Origin: Myxacorys almedinensis A | Lineage (GTDB): Bacteria; Cyanobacteriota; Cyanobacteriia; Leptolyngbyales; Leptolyngbyaceae | Length of the DNA: 64,000 nt | Assembly: GCF_010091945.1 (NCBI RefSeq) | Contig: NZ_WVIE01000007.1 | Coordinates: 124,001 to 188,000 of the forward strand | Direction of reading: 5' to 3' | Shown: positions 17,947 through 25,707 of the stretch, piece by piece | Layout: each line of letters begins with the position of its first letter | Position numbering within the stretch: the stretch's first letter is position 1 | Translations under genes and position numbers: made by a program | Notes under the pieces: model-generated | The model's input: the letters and a program-made list of their open reading frames with translations, nothing else | What the model was told of the DNA's origin: nothing | Databases searched by the model: none

Positions 17947-19251
17947 TTAAGCTGACGCACCCCCTTTGCCCCCAGGTTTGGACTTGAGAGGAAGCTCGAT
18001 TTGAAAGGTTGAGCCTTGATTGAGCGTGCTGGTCACGGTGATTCGTCCTCGATGGGCGTGAATGATTTGTTGGGCGATCGCAAGTCCTAACCCAAAGCCT
18101 CCGGTCTGCCGCGATCGCGCCACATCCACCCGATAAAAGCGATCGAAAATATGGGGCACATCGGTTTCTGGAATGCCTATCCCCGTATCTTGAACCTGAA
18201 TCACCGCCCGCCCTGCCTGGGTCAGCCCCCGGAGATAGAGACTGCCTCCCTCTGGGGTATATTTAAGCGCGTTGCTGAGCAAATTCACGATCGCTTGTTT
18301 GAGCAATTCGCCATCGGCGTTGAGATAAATGGGGTGGTCGGGAAGCTGAGCGTTAAGGTGAAGGGTGCGATCGCGCGCTTGCAGGGTGGTGTCAGAGAGC
18401 AGCGATCGCAGCAATTCAACGAGATCAATGGTGGTCAATCGAGCGGGGTCGAGGTGTCCTTCATGGCGTGAGAGCAACAGCAGATTGTTCACCAGGGTGC
18501 TCATCAATTTTGCAATGTCAACAATTTGCTCTAGCCGAAACTGTTGCTCTTTCGGGTCTTCGGGCGGGAGCAGACCGACCTGGGCATTGCTCAACACTGC
18601 CGCGATCGGGGCACGCAATTCATGGGAGGCATCGGCCGTAAATCGCTGAAGTTGCTCGTAAGATCGGCGGGTGGGTTGCAGGGCCAAGCCGCCTAAAAAC
18701 CACCCGGTGAGCGCGATCGCGCCAACCGCCACCGGAACTCCCAAAACCAGAAAAAACCGCGCTTGGTTTAAGCTCTCCCGCAGGGGCGTGAGGGAGGTTG
18801 CAACTTGGAGATAGCCCACCGACTGAGCATCTTGGCGAACCGGCAGCGTCAAGGCTCTCAACCAGATTTTCTGAGAGCCGTCGGGCGGTGTCGTGGTAAA
18901 GGTTTGATAGCCCTGAAACAAGGAAGGATGCGCTACGCCAGGCGTGCCGACAAATTTCACCAACCGCCCTTGCGCGTTATACCACCGAACGTAGGCAATC
19001 TCCCCGGTGAGCGACGGTTGGTTTTTCAGAAACGGGATCGCTTGCTGGTTAGAGCGCGCATCGGGCAATGCCGTTCCTTGAATGTCGCGCCCTGTGCCAA
19101 TGGCTAGCGTGCGTTTATACAAGGTCTCATCCAAGCTTCTCAACTGCTCTTGAACGATGAAATAGTAGCCAATTCCTGCAAAGGCAACCAGAATGCTGCC
19201 CATTGAGAGGGCAAACCAGTAGGCTAGATTCCGACGACTGCGATCGAACAT
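17947..19251 (-). CDS. rppB: Sensor histidine kinase, RppB/NrsS-like
   Basis: A 434-residue membrane kinase. Two membrane segments (about 12-33 and 165-188) bracket a periplasmic sensor. The phospho-accepting His is in [18 protein letters not shown] near residue 210. The ATPase boxes are N ([13 protein letters not shown]), G1 (VQDTGIGIP), F (FDRFYRVD) and G2 ([11 protein letters not shown]). With the response regulator just upstream it resembles the RppA/RppB (NrsR/NrsS) system, which in Synechocystis is tied to redox or nickel sensing. The name is given by resemblance of the pair, and the signal here is unknown. Repeat copy A separates it from its regulator gene. Confidence 0.82.
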   Translation of the reverse strand: MFDRSRRNLAYWFALSMGSILVAFAGIGYYFIVQEQLRSLDETLYKRTLAIGTGRDIQGTALPDARSNQQAIPFLKNQPSLTGEIAYVRWYNAQGRLVKFVGTPGVAHPSLFQGYQTFTTTPPDGSQKIWLRALTLPVRQDAQSVGYLQVATSLTPLRESLNQARFFLVLGVPVAVGAIALTGWFLGGLALQPTRRSYEQLQRFTADASHELRAPIAAVLSNAQVGLLPPEDPKEQQFRLEQIVDIAKLMSTLVNNLLLLSRHEGHLDPARLTTIDLVELLRSLLSDTTLQARDRTLHLNAQLPDHPIYLNADGELLKQAIVNLLSNALKYTPEGGSLYLRGLTQAGRAVIQVQDTGIGIPETDVPHIFDRFYRVDVARSRQTGGFGLGLAIAQQIIHAHRGRITVTSTLNQGSTFQIELPLKSKPGGKGGASA

Positions 19252-19260
19252 AACGGGTGA

Positions 19261-19383
19261 CTAGTAGATTGTCAACGTTGAGTGGAGGGGTGGAGGGGTG
19301 GAGGGGTGGATAGTTCCGATTGCTAGACTCCCCCTCTCCCTCTCTCCTCCTAGCCCCCCATTTCAATCTTGACAGACCACTAG
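19261..19383. repeat. Interspersed G-rich element, copy A (best preserved)
   Basis: A 123-bp element bounded by CTAG on both sides. The ends are imperfect inverted repeats: left CTAGTAGATTGTCAACGTTG and right (reverse complement) CTAGTGGTCTGTCAAGATTG, agreeing at 16 of 21 positions when one more base is counted. Inside are GGGGTGGA tandem units and a core TTCCGATTGCTAGACTCCCC shared with copy B. Its right-hand CTAG forms the TAG stop of the rppA-like gene. It lies between the regulator and kinase genes of one two-component operon. The structure suggests a MITE, with TA or CTAG as target duplication. Confidence 0.85.
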
Positions 19384-20069
19384 CTGTGAGGTGACCCATC
19401 TCCGCTACTGAGGCGATAGCCAATGCCATACACGGTTTCTAGCCAATCTTTCGCATCCACCGCTTCGAGTCGTTGCCTCAGCCGTCGCACGAGGGTGGTG
19501 ACGGCATTGCTTTCCGGCTCGCTTCCCCATCCCCACAGGGCTTTCTCGATCTGCTCGTGGGAGAGAACTTGGCGGGGATGGCGCATCAAATATTCCATCA
19601 GTTGAAATTCGCGCCCTGACAGTTGCACTGTTTTTTGATCGCGCTCAATCATGAGATTGGTCAGATGTAGCTGTAAGGTTCCAAGCTTCAGGGTTTCTCC
19701 TTGCCACAGCGGAGAGCGTCGCCCCAACGCCCGCACCCGCGCCAATAGCTCGATCACGTCGATCGGCTTGACCAGATAATCATCGGCTCCTGCGTCTAAG
19801 CCTGTAACTTTATCTAGGGTAGTATCTTTTGCGGTCAGCAGCAGCACAGGAGAGGTTTTGCCGGCCTGTCGATAGTGGCGGCAGAGGGTTACGCCAGTGA
19901 CATGGGGCAGCATCCAATCTAAAATCAGCAAGTCGTAGGTCTTATCGTGGATCAGCCATTGAGCCGTGTCCCCATCTTCCACAGCATCGACGGTATGCCC
20001 AGCTTTTGAGAGGGCGGTATGAAGCGGTTCCAATTGTGCTGGGTCGTCTTCAGCCAGTAAAATAAGCAT
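19380..20069 (-). CDS. rppA: OmpR-family response regulator, RppA/NrsR-like
   Basis: A 229-residue regulator. The receiver (1-115) has the acidic pair in LLAEDD, the phospho-Asp in LLILDWMLPHVTG near residue 52 and the Lys in DYLVKPID near 102. The winged-helix DNA-binding domain (about 130-225) ends with LETVYGIGYRL. The block LLTAKDTTLDKVTGLDAGAD is characteristic of the RppA group as I remember it. It pairs with the downstream kinase gene. The final codons are AGC TAG, where the TAG belongs to the terminal CTAG of repeat copy A, so the original C-terminus may have been altered slightly. Confidence 0.85.
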   Translation of the reverse strand: MLILLAEDDPAQLEPLHTALSKAGHTVDAVEDGDTAQWLIHDKTYDLLILDWMLPHVTGVTLCRHYRQAGKTSPVLLLTAKDTTLDKVTGLDAGADDYLVKPIDVIELLARVRALGRRSPLWQGETLKLGTLQLHLTNLMIERDQKTVQLSGREFQLMEYLMRHPRQVLSHEQIEKALWGWGSEPESNAVTTLVRRLRQRLEAVDAKDWLETVYGIGYRLSSGDGSPHS

Positions 20070-20192
20070 AGTGCGTGAGATAGCCGTTGCGTTTTATTCT
20101 CGGTGGACGCTCTGAAGCGAAGCCCTGCGATCGCGGCTAGACTCCGCTTTGCACCCCTCCAGGGCTTGGCAGTGCCAATCTCAGCCTATCGT

Positions 20193-20570
20193 ATGGGACA
20201 ACGTTTAAAGGGTTACGCGCTGCGATTCGTGGGATCAGCGGTTTGGCTGCTGCCAGCGCTGGGCATAGTGGCATGGGCAGTGAGCGGGGTAGGACTCGAT
20301 TGGTGGCTCAGCCGCGCCTACACCACAGAGAAAGTCTTGAAGTTGACCGCCTCTCCTGCACCGCCTGTGGTAGTGGTGGCGATCGACGTTAGCATCCATC
20401 GGCAGCAGCAGTTTTCGATCGCCACGGTGAGAACGGCGGGTTCACCGCTAAGAACGCTGAAATTTGAGTTTCCGGTGAGCGATCTAGCGCAAATCGAAGC
20501 TGCGATCGCACAGGAATTAGGCGTCTCACGATCGCAGGTCAACCGCTTGATGCGGGTCTCGGTAAAGTAG
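20193..20570 (+). CDS. Hypothetical single-pass membrane protein
   Basis: A protein of about 125 residues with one hydrophobic segment near the N-terminus (FVGSAVWLLPALGIVAWAV), followed by a soluble domain of about 75 residues that ends in LAQIEAAIAQELGVSRSQVNRLMRVSVK. I do not recognise a family. The frame is open back to a GTG at 20103, but the ATG at 20193 (MGQRLKGYAL) precedes the hydrophobic segment more naturally. It is divergent from the rppA-like gene, so it could be a target or partner of that system, as small genes beside such regulators often are. That is inference only. Confidence 0.5.
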   Translation: MGQRLKGYALRFVGSAVWLLPALGIVAWAVSGVGLDWWLSRAYTTEKVLKLTASPAPPVVVVAIDVSIHRQQQFSIATVRTAGSPLRTLKFEFPVSDLAQIEAAIAQELGVSRSQVNRLMRVSVK

Positions 20571-20692
20571 CGATCGCCCAGGGTTCTGTCTCAAATTTTC
20601 TCGCAATTTTGGCTCACCCCCTTGACATTTTGCTGTCATAACTTTTATTCAAAATAGAAATAGAATCCCATGTTTGAATTTCATTAATTCCA

Positions 20693-21151
20693 ATGCGTTA
20701 TCCATCGTTTTTCCAAAACTCTATCACCACCGCTTCGGTTTGGGCGCTAACCGTGGTCGGCGGTCTGTTGGCAACCCCGGCGCTGGCAACCCAATCGCAA
20801 GAGAGCCATAGACCGATGCAACTTGCTCAATCTCGCCCCACGCTAAACGATCGAGAACCGAGTGCTGCTCCTTTGGTCGGCATTGCGATCGCAACCGGGG
20901 CAGCCGTGCTGGGCAGCAAAGCCATTCAATCTTCTCGCTCAAACGGGAAATCTCAACCGTTCTCTACATCGTCTGCGGTGGGGTTTGATCAGGCGAGTCG
21001 ATCGCTTCAGCGCAAACTGATGACCTTGGTGCATGACGATCAAAAAGTGGCGAACCGCTTGTTGTACCAAACCAAACTCCATCACCCAGAGCGTTCGATC
21101 GACTGGTGCGCCGAGAAAGTGATCTACGACTTGAAGCGCGATCGCCATTAG
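20693..21151 (+). CDS. Exported protein with a C-terminal cyanobacterial helical domain
   Basis: A 152-residue protein with a signal peptide (hydrophobic stretch ASVWALTVVGGLLATPALA, cleavage near residue 33). A second short hydrophobic stretch (LVGIAIATGAAVLG) near 60-75 suggests membrane attachment. The C-terminal 50 residues (LQRKLMTLVHDDQKVANRLL ending VIYDLKRDR) match a recurring pattern that I recall at the ends of many cyanobacterial proteins of unknown role: Arg/Lys start, NRLL, a Trp, EKVIYDLxRDR. The function of that domain is not known to me. The gene stands alone. Confidence 0.65.
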   Translation: MRYPSFFQNSITTASVWALTVVGGLLATPALATQSQESHRPMQLAQSRPTLNDREPSAAPLVGIAIATGAAVLGSKAIQSSRSNGKSQPFSTSSAVGFDQASRSLQRKLMTLVHDDQKVANRLLYQTKLHHPERSIDWCAEKVIYDLKRDRH

Positions 21152-21278
21152 GCGTTGCTCATGCCCAAAAGTGCCCCACGTACCCTTTAGCCCTTGACCA
21201 ATACTGTAAAATCGGGAGAACCTAGAGTAGCCCCTTTACTCTAACCTTCTGTACGATCACGAAAGGCATCCCCGCACG

Positions 21279-22256
21279 ATGGCTAAACCCACGGTTTTTA
21301 TTGATGGAGAAGCAGGCACAACGGGCTTACAAATCTCCTCCCGCCTCAGCCAACGAGATGACCTTGAAATTGTCAGCCTAGATGACGCTCGGCGCAAAGA
21401 TGCCACAGCCCGCGCTGCCCAGATCAATGCCGTTGATATCGCCATTCTCTGCTTGCCAGACGATGCCGCCAGAGAAGCCGTCAGCTTTGTGAGCAATCCG
21501 AGGGTGAAGATTCTAGATGCCAGTACTGCCCATCGCACAGTCGAGGCATGGGTGTATGGCTTTCCCGAACTAAATCCTGGACAGCGCGAGAAGGTCGCTA
21601 ATGCTCAGTTTGTCAGCGTTCCGGGCTGCTATCCAACGGGGTTTCTATCCTGCGTGCGCCCTTTGGTGGCGGCAGGGTTGCTCCCTGCTGAGTTTCCGGT
21701 GACGATCAATGCGGTGTCGGGCTATTCGGGGGGCGGCAAACCCCTGATCCGCCAATATAAAGCCTTTCACGCTGAGCAAGATCAGCAGTCTTCAAACGGC
21801 TCCTCTTACCCGTACGGCATTTATGGAACAAAGTTTGGGCACAAGCACGTCAAGGAGATGCAGCGATATTCTGGATTAGCCTCGCCGCCCTTGTTTGTGC
21901 CCTCGGTGGGCGACTTTGAGCAAGGCATGTTGGTGCAAATTCCGCTGCCGCTTTGGACGTTGGCTCAGCCGCCATCGGGACAGGAAATGTATGATGCGAT
22001 CGCACACTATTACCAAGGAGAACCGTTCGTCCAAGTTGCTCCGTTTCAGGATTCTTCTGTGCTGCGAGACGGAACTTTCTTAGATGCCACGGCAATGAAT
22101 GGCACCAACGTCGTGCAGATTTTTGTTTTTGCCAACGACACGACCCAAGAAGCGTTGCTCGTTGCCCGACTGGATAATTTGGGCAAAGGAGCCTCTGGGG
22201 CGGCGGTTCAAAATCTCAACCTGATGCTGGGGGTTGACGAAACGTTGGGGTTGTAG
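21279..22256 (+). CDS. argC: N-acetyl-gamma-glutamyl-phosphate reductase, short (type 2) form
   Basis: NADPH-dependent reductase for the third step of arginine synthesis, converting N-acetylglutamyl phosphate to the semialdehyde. It has 325 residues. The N-terminal nucleotide-binding loop is FIDGEAGTTGLQI. The catalytic Cys lies in SVPGCYPTGF near residue 117, and the conserved SGYSGGGKPLI loop and His in GTKFGHKHVKEM follow. The sequence FIDGEAGTTGL and the length of about 310-325 are those of the type 2 ArgC subfamily. Cyanobacteria more usually carry the longer type 1 (about 350 residues). Cytoplasmic, single gene, convergent with the DUF456 gene. Confidence 0.9.
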   Translation: MAKPTVFIDGEAGTTGLQISSRLSQRDDLEIVSLDDARRKDATARAAQINAVDIAILCLPDDAAREAVSFVSNPRVKILDASTAHRTVEAWVYGFPELNPGQREKVANAQFVSVPGCYPTGFLSCVRPLVAAGLLPAEFPVTINAVSGYSGGGKPLIRQYKAFHAEQDQQSSNGSSYPYGIYGTKFGHKHVKEMQRYSGLASPPLFVPSVGDFEQGMLVQIPLPLWTLAQPPSGQEMYDAIAHYYQGEPFVQVAPFQDSSVLRDGTFLDATAMNGTNVVQIFVFANDTTQEALLVARLDNLGKGASGAAVQNLNLMLGVDETLGL

Positions 22257-22374
22257 ATGCTTTCAACGCTGATGGGTGAGGAATCGATCGGGGTTCCAAC
22301 CTCATCGCTTTGGTTTTCCCCCGTCTGCTGCCATGCGTAACTCCTGCTTGTCAGGGCTGAAGAATTGCCATGGT

Positions 22375-22899
22375 TTAGCTACCTGTTGCCGTTGGAACGG
22401 TGGTGTAGAGGAAGATGCCGACCGTCGCGATCGCAAAAATTGCCTGCAATAAATTTCCCAGCACCGAGCCAACGACGATCCCCATTCCGGCTTTAACGGC
22501 AAGCAGCAAGTCTTTGCGATACAAAAACTCTCCGACGATCGCACCGAGCAATGGTCCTAACAAAATGCCGATGATGATGCCAATCGGGCCGCCGATCGGC
22601 ACGGTCGGTAAAAAGCCAAGGAAGCCGAGAACAAAGCCAACGATCGCGCCGATTTGCCCCCAGTGGCTCGCGCCTGCTTTTTTGGCTCCCCAATACGTAG
22701 CCAGAAAATCGACACCAATGCTGACCACAAACACCGCGATCGCAACAGGTAATGCCACGCTAACGGCAGCAAACCCTTTGACAAACCCCCAAACGACAAC
22801 GGCTGCCAAAATCAGACCGATCCCCGGAATGCCAGGCACGATCGCGCCGACAATCCCAACCACCATCACAGCAACTAGCGCCCAATACAAAGCAATCAT
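22375..22899 (-). CDS. DUF456 family membrane protein
   Basis: A 174-residue, very hydrophobic protein with four to five membrane segments built from Gly- and Val-rich stretches (VMVVGIVGAIVPGIPGIGLI, IGAIVGFVLGFLG, IGIIIGILLGPLLGAIVGE). The motif GxxxPxxPGxxL at the N-terminus and the GxxxGxxxG glycine-zipper segments are those of DUF456 proteins. Their role is not established. It could be a small channel or membrane-stability protein. It lies 56 bases downstream of the CCB-like gene on the same strand and is probably co-transcribed with it. Confidence 0.8.
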   Translation of the reverse strand: MIALYWALVAVMVVGIVGAIVPGIPGIGLILAAVVVWGFVKGFAAVSVALPVAIAVFVVSIGVDFLATYWGAKKAGASHWGQIGAIVGFVLGFLGFLPTVPIGGPIGIIIGILLGPLLGAIVGEFLYRKDLLLAVKAGMGIVVGSVLGNLLQAIFAIATVGIFLYTTVPTATGS

Positions 22900-22955
22900 G
22901 GCAACAGCGTAATAATTCTACGAATAAGGTAACGCAAACTGAGTTGTAGGTGAGG

Positions 22956-23621
22956 CTAGGAGGATAGACCTTGAGGGTGAAACGAGAGGGAGAGGGTGTG
23001 GTCAAGTTTTTGTGCGATCGCAGCCACCCAGTTTTCATCTTGCTTGGTATAGCTGCGCGGGGCATTGGCTGCCAAAATCAACACGCCCTCGGTGCCGATC
23101 GGCTGACAGATCACTCCCTGGGTATTTTCTGGCAAGTAATCAAACTCAATGCGCCCAGGGTAGACGCTTAACGCCACCAGATAAATGGGTTTTTTCTTGT
23201 CCAACACGCGCTGCAAAATTGCCCCCGGTTTCACGTCGGCATTAGGGCTAAGAATTCCACGCCGCAGCAGCACCTGACCGCGATACAGCACAATCAGCGA
23301 TTTTGTCACGGTGTTGGTCAACAAAATGTGAGACGCCCACGCCAACTCTGTTTCCACCGCCTCTGGCAAGTTTGGCGCGAGTTCAAAGCCTTCTTCTCCA
23401 ACAAGTTGCACGCGATCGGGGGTTCTCGCCTGAACCTGCTGCCACAACATTCCTGTTAAAATCAGCACCGCGCTTAGAATGACGCCGAGGGCATCCACCC
23501 GGGCTTGAGAATCTGTTAAATTTGGCGTCAAACTGCGATTCGCCAGTAGTAGAATGCCTCCCAAGATGCCAACTGCGATCGGCATCAGTCGCAAAATCCG
23601 ATTTGGATCAGCCTTTGCCAT
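22956..23621 (-). CDS. CCB-type cofactor assembly protein of cytochrome b6f complex
   Basis: A 221-residue protein with two N-terminal membrane segments (about 12-28 and 45-62) and a soluble C-terminal domain (LVLYRGQVLLRRGIL, GVICQPIGTEGVLILAANA). The pattern matches the cyanobacterial homologues of plastid CCB2/CCB4, which attach haem ci covalently to cytochrome b6. The C-terminal half resembles a GAF-like fold, as in those proteins. It would sit in the thylakoid membrane. The divergent neighbour dacB starts 57 bases away. Confidence 0.78.
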   Translation of the reverse strand: MAKADPNRILRLMPIAVGILGGILLLANRSLTPNLTDSQARVDALGVILSAVLILTGMLWQQVQARTPDRVQLVGEEGFELAPNLPEAVETELAWASHILLTNTVTKSLIVLYRGQVLLRRGILSPNADVKPGAILQRVLDKKKPIYLVALSVYPGRIEFDYLPENTQGVICQPIGTEGVLILAANAPRSYTKQDENWVAAIAQKLDHTLSLSFHPQGLSS

Positions 23622-23678
23622 TGCTTTGCGTTCCTTACCCTACATCCTCTACCCTACACCCTGATCAGGAGGGCTGCC

Positions 23679-24974
23679 GTGCTAGAAGTCTTTAGTGCAG
23701 GTTTCGTATCTGCATGGCTAAAAATGGCAGGTGTGCCGCCATCGCTTGATCCCTGGCAGATCGCGGCTCAGGTGGATTGGTCGATCACCCCCTCAACCGA
23801 TGCGGCAGCGGAAGCCGTGATCCAGCACTATCTCCAAAATCTGGTGAGCCAAGGGTTGGAGCCATCGTCTCAAGGAATTTGGCTACAGTCGGGTTCGACG
23901 CTGCTTGCTAGTCATCAGGGAATGACGGCAATGCCAGCGGCGTCGCTGACAAAAATTGCCACGTCGTTAGCCGCGCTGCAAACCTGGGGAGCCGACCACC
24001 AGTTTGAAACGCCAGTTTCGGCGACGGGTCTCATTCAAAATGGAGAACTTCAAGGAGATTTAGTAGTTCAAGCGAGCGGCGATCCGATGTTTGTTTGGGA
24101 AGATGCGATCGCGCTGGGCAATGCGCTCAATCAAATCGGCATTACCCGCGTTACGGGCGATCTGATCATCACTGGGCGATTCATGATGAATTTTGATGCC
24201 GACCCGGTGCAGTCGGGTAATGCTCTGAAAATGGCGTTGGATGCTGACCAGTGGGACGCCGCGATCGCAGAAGAATTTGCGGCACTGCCCACTGAAACGC
24301 GGCGTCCGAAAGTTGCGATCGCGGGTGCAATCCGGCTTGGCGCTCCTGCTGCCAGCCCAACGGTTTTAATGCGCCATCGGTCTTTACCGTTGACAGATTT
24401 GCTCAGATACATGAATGTCCAGAGCGATAACGAGATGTCGCAACTGTTGACCGAAACAATGGGCGGCACTCAAACGATGATGCAAATAGCCACAGAGGCT
24501 GCCAACCTTGACCCCAGCGAAATTCAGTTGGTCAACGGCTCTGGCTTGGGTGTAGACAATCGGCTATCGGCGCGTGCTGCTTGCGCTCTGGTTGCCGCCC
24601 TCGATCGCGTCATCCATCCCCACAATTTGAGCTTGGGCGACCTGTTTCCCGTGGCCGGTCTAGAGGGCGTTGGCACAACCTTAGAAGATCGATCCTTGCC
24701 TGCTCAATCGGTGGTAAAGACTGGCACCTTAAATGAAGTGAGTGCCCTAGCTGGCGTCTTGCCGACGCGCGATCGCGGCTTAGTCCAGTTTGCTATCCTC
24801 AATCGGGGAACCGAGATCTCCTCTCTACGCAAGCAGCAAGACGTTTTGCTGCAAACCTTACAGCAGCAGTGGGGCAAAGCCACGGCAGACCAGGTGCAAC
24901 CTAGCAAATGGGTGACCGCACGCCGAGCAACCTTGGGAGCCGCCGTTCGCAGCGAAATCGTCTACGGTGGCTAG
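23679..24974 (+). CDS. dacB: D-alanyl-D-alanine carboxypeptidase (PBP4 type, S13)
   Basis: A 431-residue penicillin-binding enzyme of peptidase family S13 that trims or cleaves peptidoglycan cross-links. The three active-site motifs are visible: SxxK as AASLTKIATS near residue 88 (catalytic Ser), SxN as QSDNEMSQ near 249, and KTG as VVKTGTLNEVSALAG near 347. A long insertion separates the first two motifs, as in the family. It starts with GTG at 23679. A classic cleavable signal peptide is not obvious, although the N-terminus is mildly hydrophobic. The stop codon is GGC TAG, where TAG is part of the terminal CTAG of repeat copy B. Confidence 0.88.
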   Translation: MLEVFSAGFVSAWLKMAGVPPSLDPWQIAAQVDWSITPSTDAAAEAVIQHYLQNLVSQGLEPSSQGIWLQSGSTLLASHQGMTAMPAASLTKIATSLAALQTWGADHQFETPVSATGLIQNGELQGDLVVQASGDPMFVWEDAIALGNALNQIGITRVTGDLIITGRFMMNFDADPVQSGNALKMALDADQWDAAIAEEFAALPTETRRPKVAIAGAIRLGAPAASPTVLMRHRSLPLTDLLRYMNVQSDNEMSQLLTETMGGTQTMMQIATEAANLDPSEIQLVNGSGLGVDNRLSARAACALVAALDRVIHPHNLSLGDLFPVAGLEGVGTTLEDRSLPAQSVVKTGTLNEVSALAGVLPTRDRGLVQFAILNRGTEISSLRKQQDVLLQTLQQQWGKATADQVQPSKWVTARRATLGAAVRSEIVYGG

Positions 24975-25069
24975 TGGTCTGTCAAGGTTGAAATGAGGGG
25001 GAGTCTAGTAATTGGAACCATCTACCCATCACCCCTCCACCCCTCCACTCAACGTTGACAATCTACCAG
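24971..25069. repeat. Interspersed G-rich element, copy B (inverted relative to A)
   Basis: A 99-bp copy in the opposite orientation to copies A and C. It begins CTAGTGGTCTGTCAAGGTTG and ends with the counterpart of the other terminus (AACGTTGACAATCTACCAG), where the outer CTAG has become CCAG. The internal GAGGGGGAGTCTAGTAATTG is the reverse complement of the copy A core with two differences, showing common descent. The first CTAG provides the stop codon of dacB. Only two to three C-rich tandem units remain, so it is shorter than the others. Confidence 0.85.
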
Positions 25070-25172
25070 TGAGGCGTCCGTTTTTGGGAAGCCGATCTTG
25101 CCTTTGCTTCTCTTGCTCGAACAGAATTGATAAAATCAGAACGCTGAACCCCATAGACCCAGATTTGCTAAA

Positions 25173-25571
25173 ATGTCCCACACTCAAGAAACCCACGATG
25201 TGAAGTATGGAGAGCGGTTGATCGAAGAAGGCAACTTGATCACCTTTCCCAATCCTCGACCCGGACGCCGCTACACCATCACCATTACCCTGCCAGAATT
25301 TACCTGTAAGTGCCCGTTTTCTGGCTATCCTGATTTCGGAACCATCTACGTTACCTACATCCCAGATCAGCGGGTTGTAGAACTCAAAGCCATTAAGCTT
25401 TACATCAATAGCTACCGCGATCGCTATATTTCTCACGAAGAAGCAACCAACCAAATCTTAGATGACCTCGTTGCCGCGTGCGATCCCCTCGAAGTTACGG
25501 TTAAGGCAGACTACACGCCCCGGGGCAATGTCCATACCGTGGTTGAAGTCACGCACGCGAAAGCGGTTTAG
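25173..25571 (+). CDS. queF: NADPH-dependent 7-cyano-7-deazaguanine reductase
   Basis: A 132-residue enzyme that reduces preQ0 to preQ1 in queuosine synthesis for tRNA modification. It is the short unimodular QueF form. The catalytic Cys is in FTCKCPFSGYPDFG near residue 48, followed by the family motif ELKAIKLYINSYRD, Glu/His in ISHEEATNQIL, and PRGNVHTVVEV near the end. The length matches the bacterial YkvM type. The leader was inspected for a preQ1 riboswitch and none was recognised. It lies downstream of repeat copy B and converges with kaiC. Confidence 0.93.
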   Translation: MSHTQETHDVKYGERLIEEGNLITFPNPRPGRRYTITITLPEFTCKCPFSGYPDFGTIYVTYIPDQRVVELKAIKLYINSYRDRYISHEEATNQILDDLVAACDPLEVTVKADYTPRGNVHTVVEVTHAKAV

Positions 25572-25600
25572 GGGGGCGAGCGACGAAGGATGGGATAACG

Positions 25601-25627
25601 CCTGCGATAAACGTCAGCGATCGCAGG
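25601..25627. other. Hairpin between queF and kaiC
   Basis: CCTGCGAT at 25601-25608 pairs perfectly with ATCGCAGG at 25620-25627 across an 11-base loop. It lies between two convergent genes and might help end transcription in both directions. There is no T-run after it on either strand, so it is not a standard intrinsic terminator. Part of the stem overlaps a HIP1-like sequence. Confidence 0.35.
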
Positions 25628-25707
25628 TGAGGCAGGATGGGTGGAATAGAGCTTTCATCGTTCTACCGCTCCAGCCGCCCCATCCGTGACTAAGACACTC
25701 TGCCCAA

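Noticed and set aside
20103-20192. GTG-started N-terminal extension of the membrane protein at 20193
   Set aside because: The 30 added residues are basic and without a pattern, and this stretch should hold the divergent promoters.
25070-25172. Possible preQ1 riboswitch ahead of queF
   Set aside because: The leader was read for the small preQ1 aptamer pattern (short stem, C-rich loop, A-rich tail). No such arrangement before the start codon was found.
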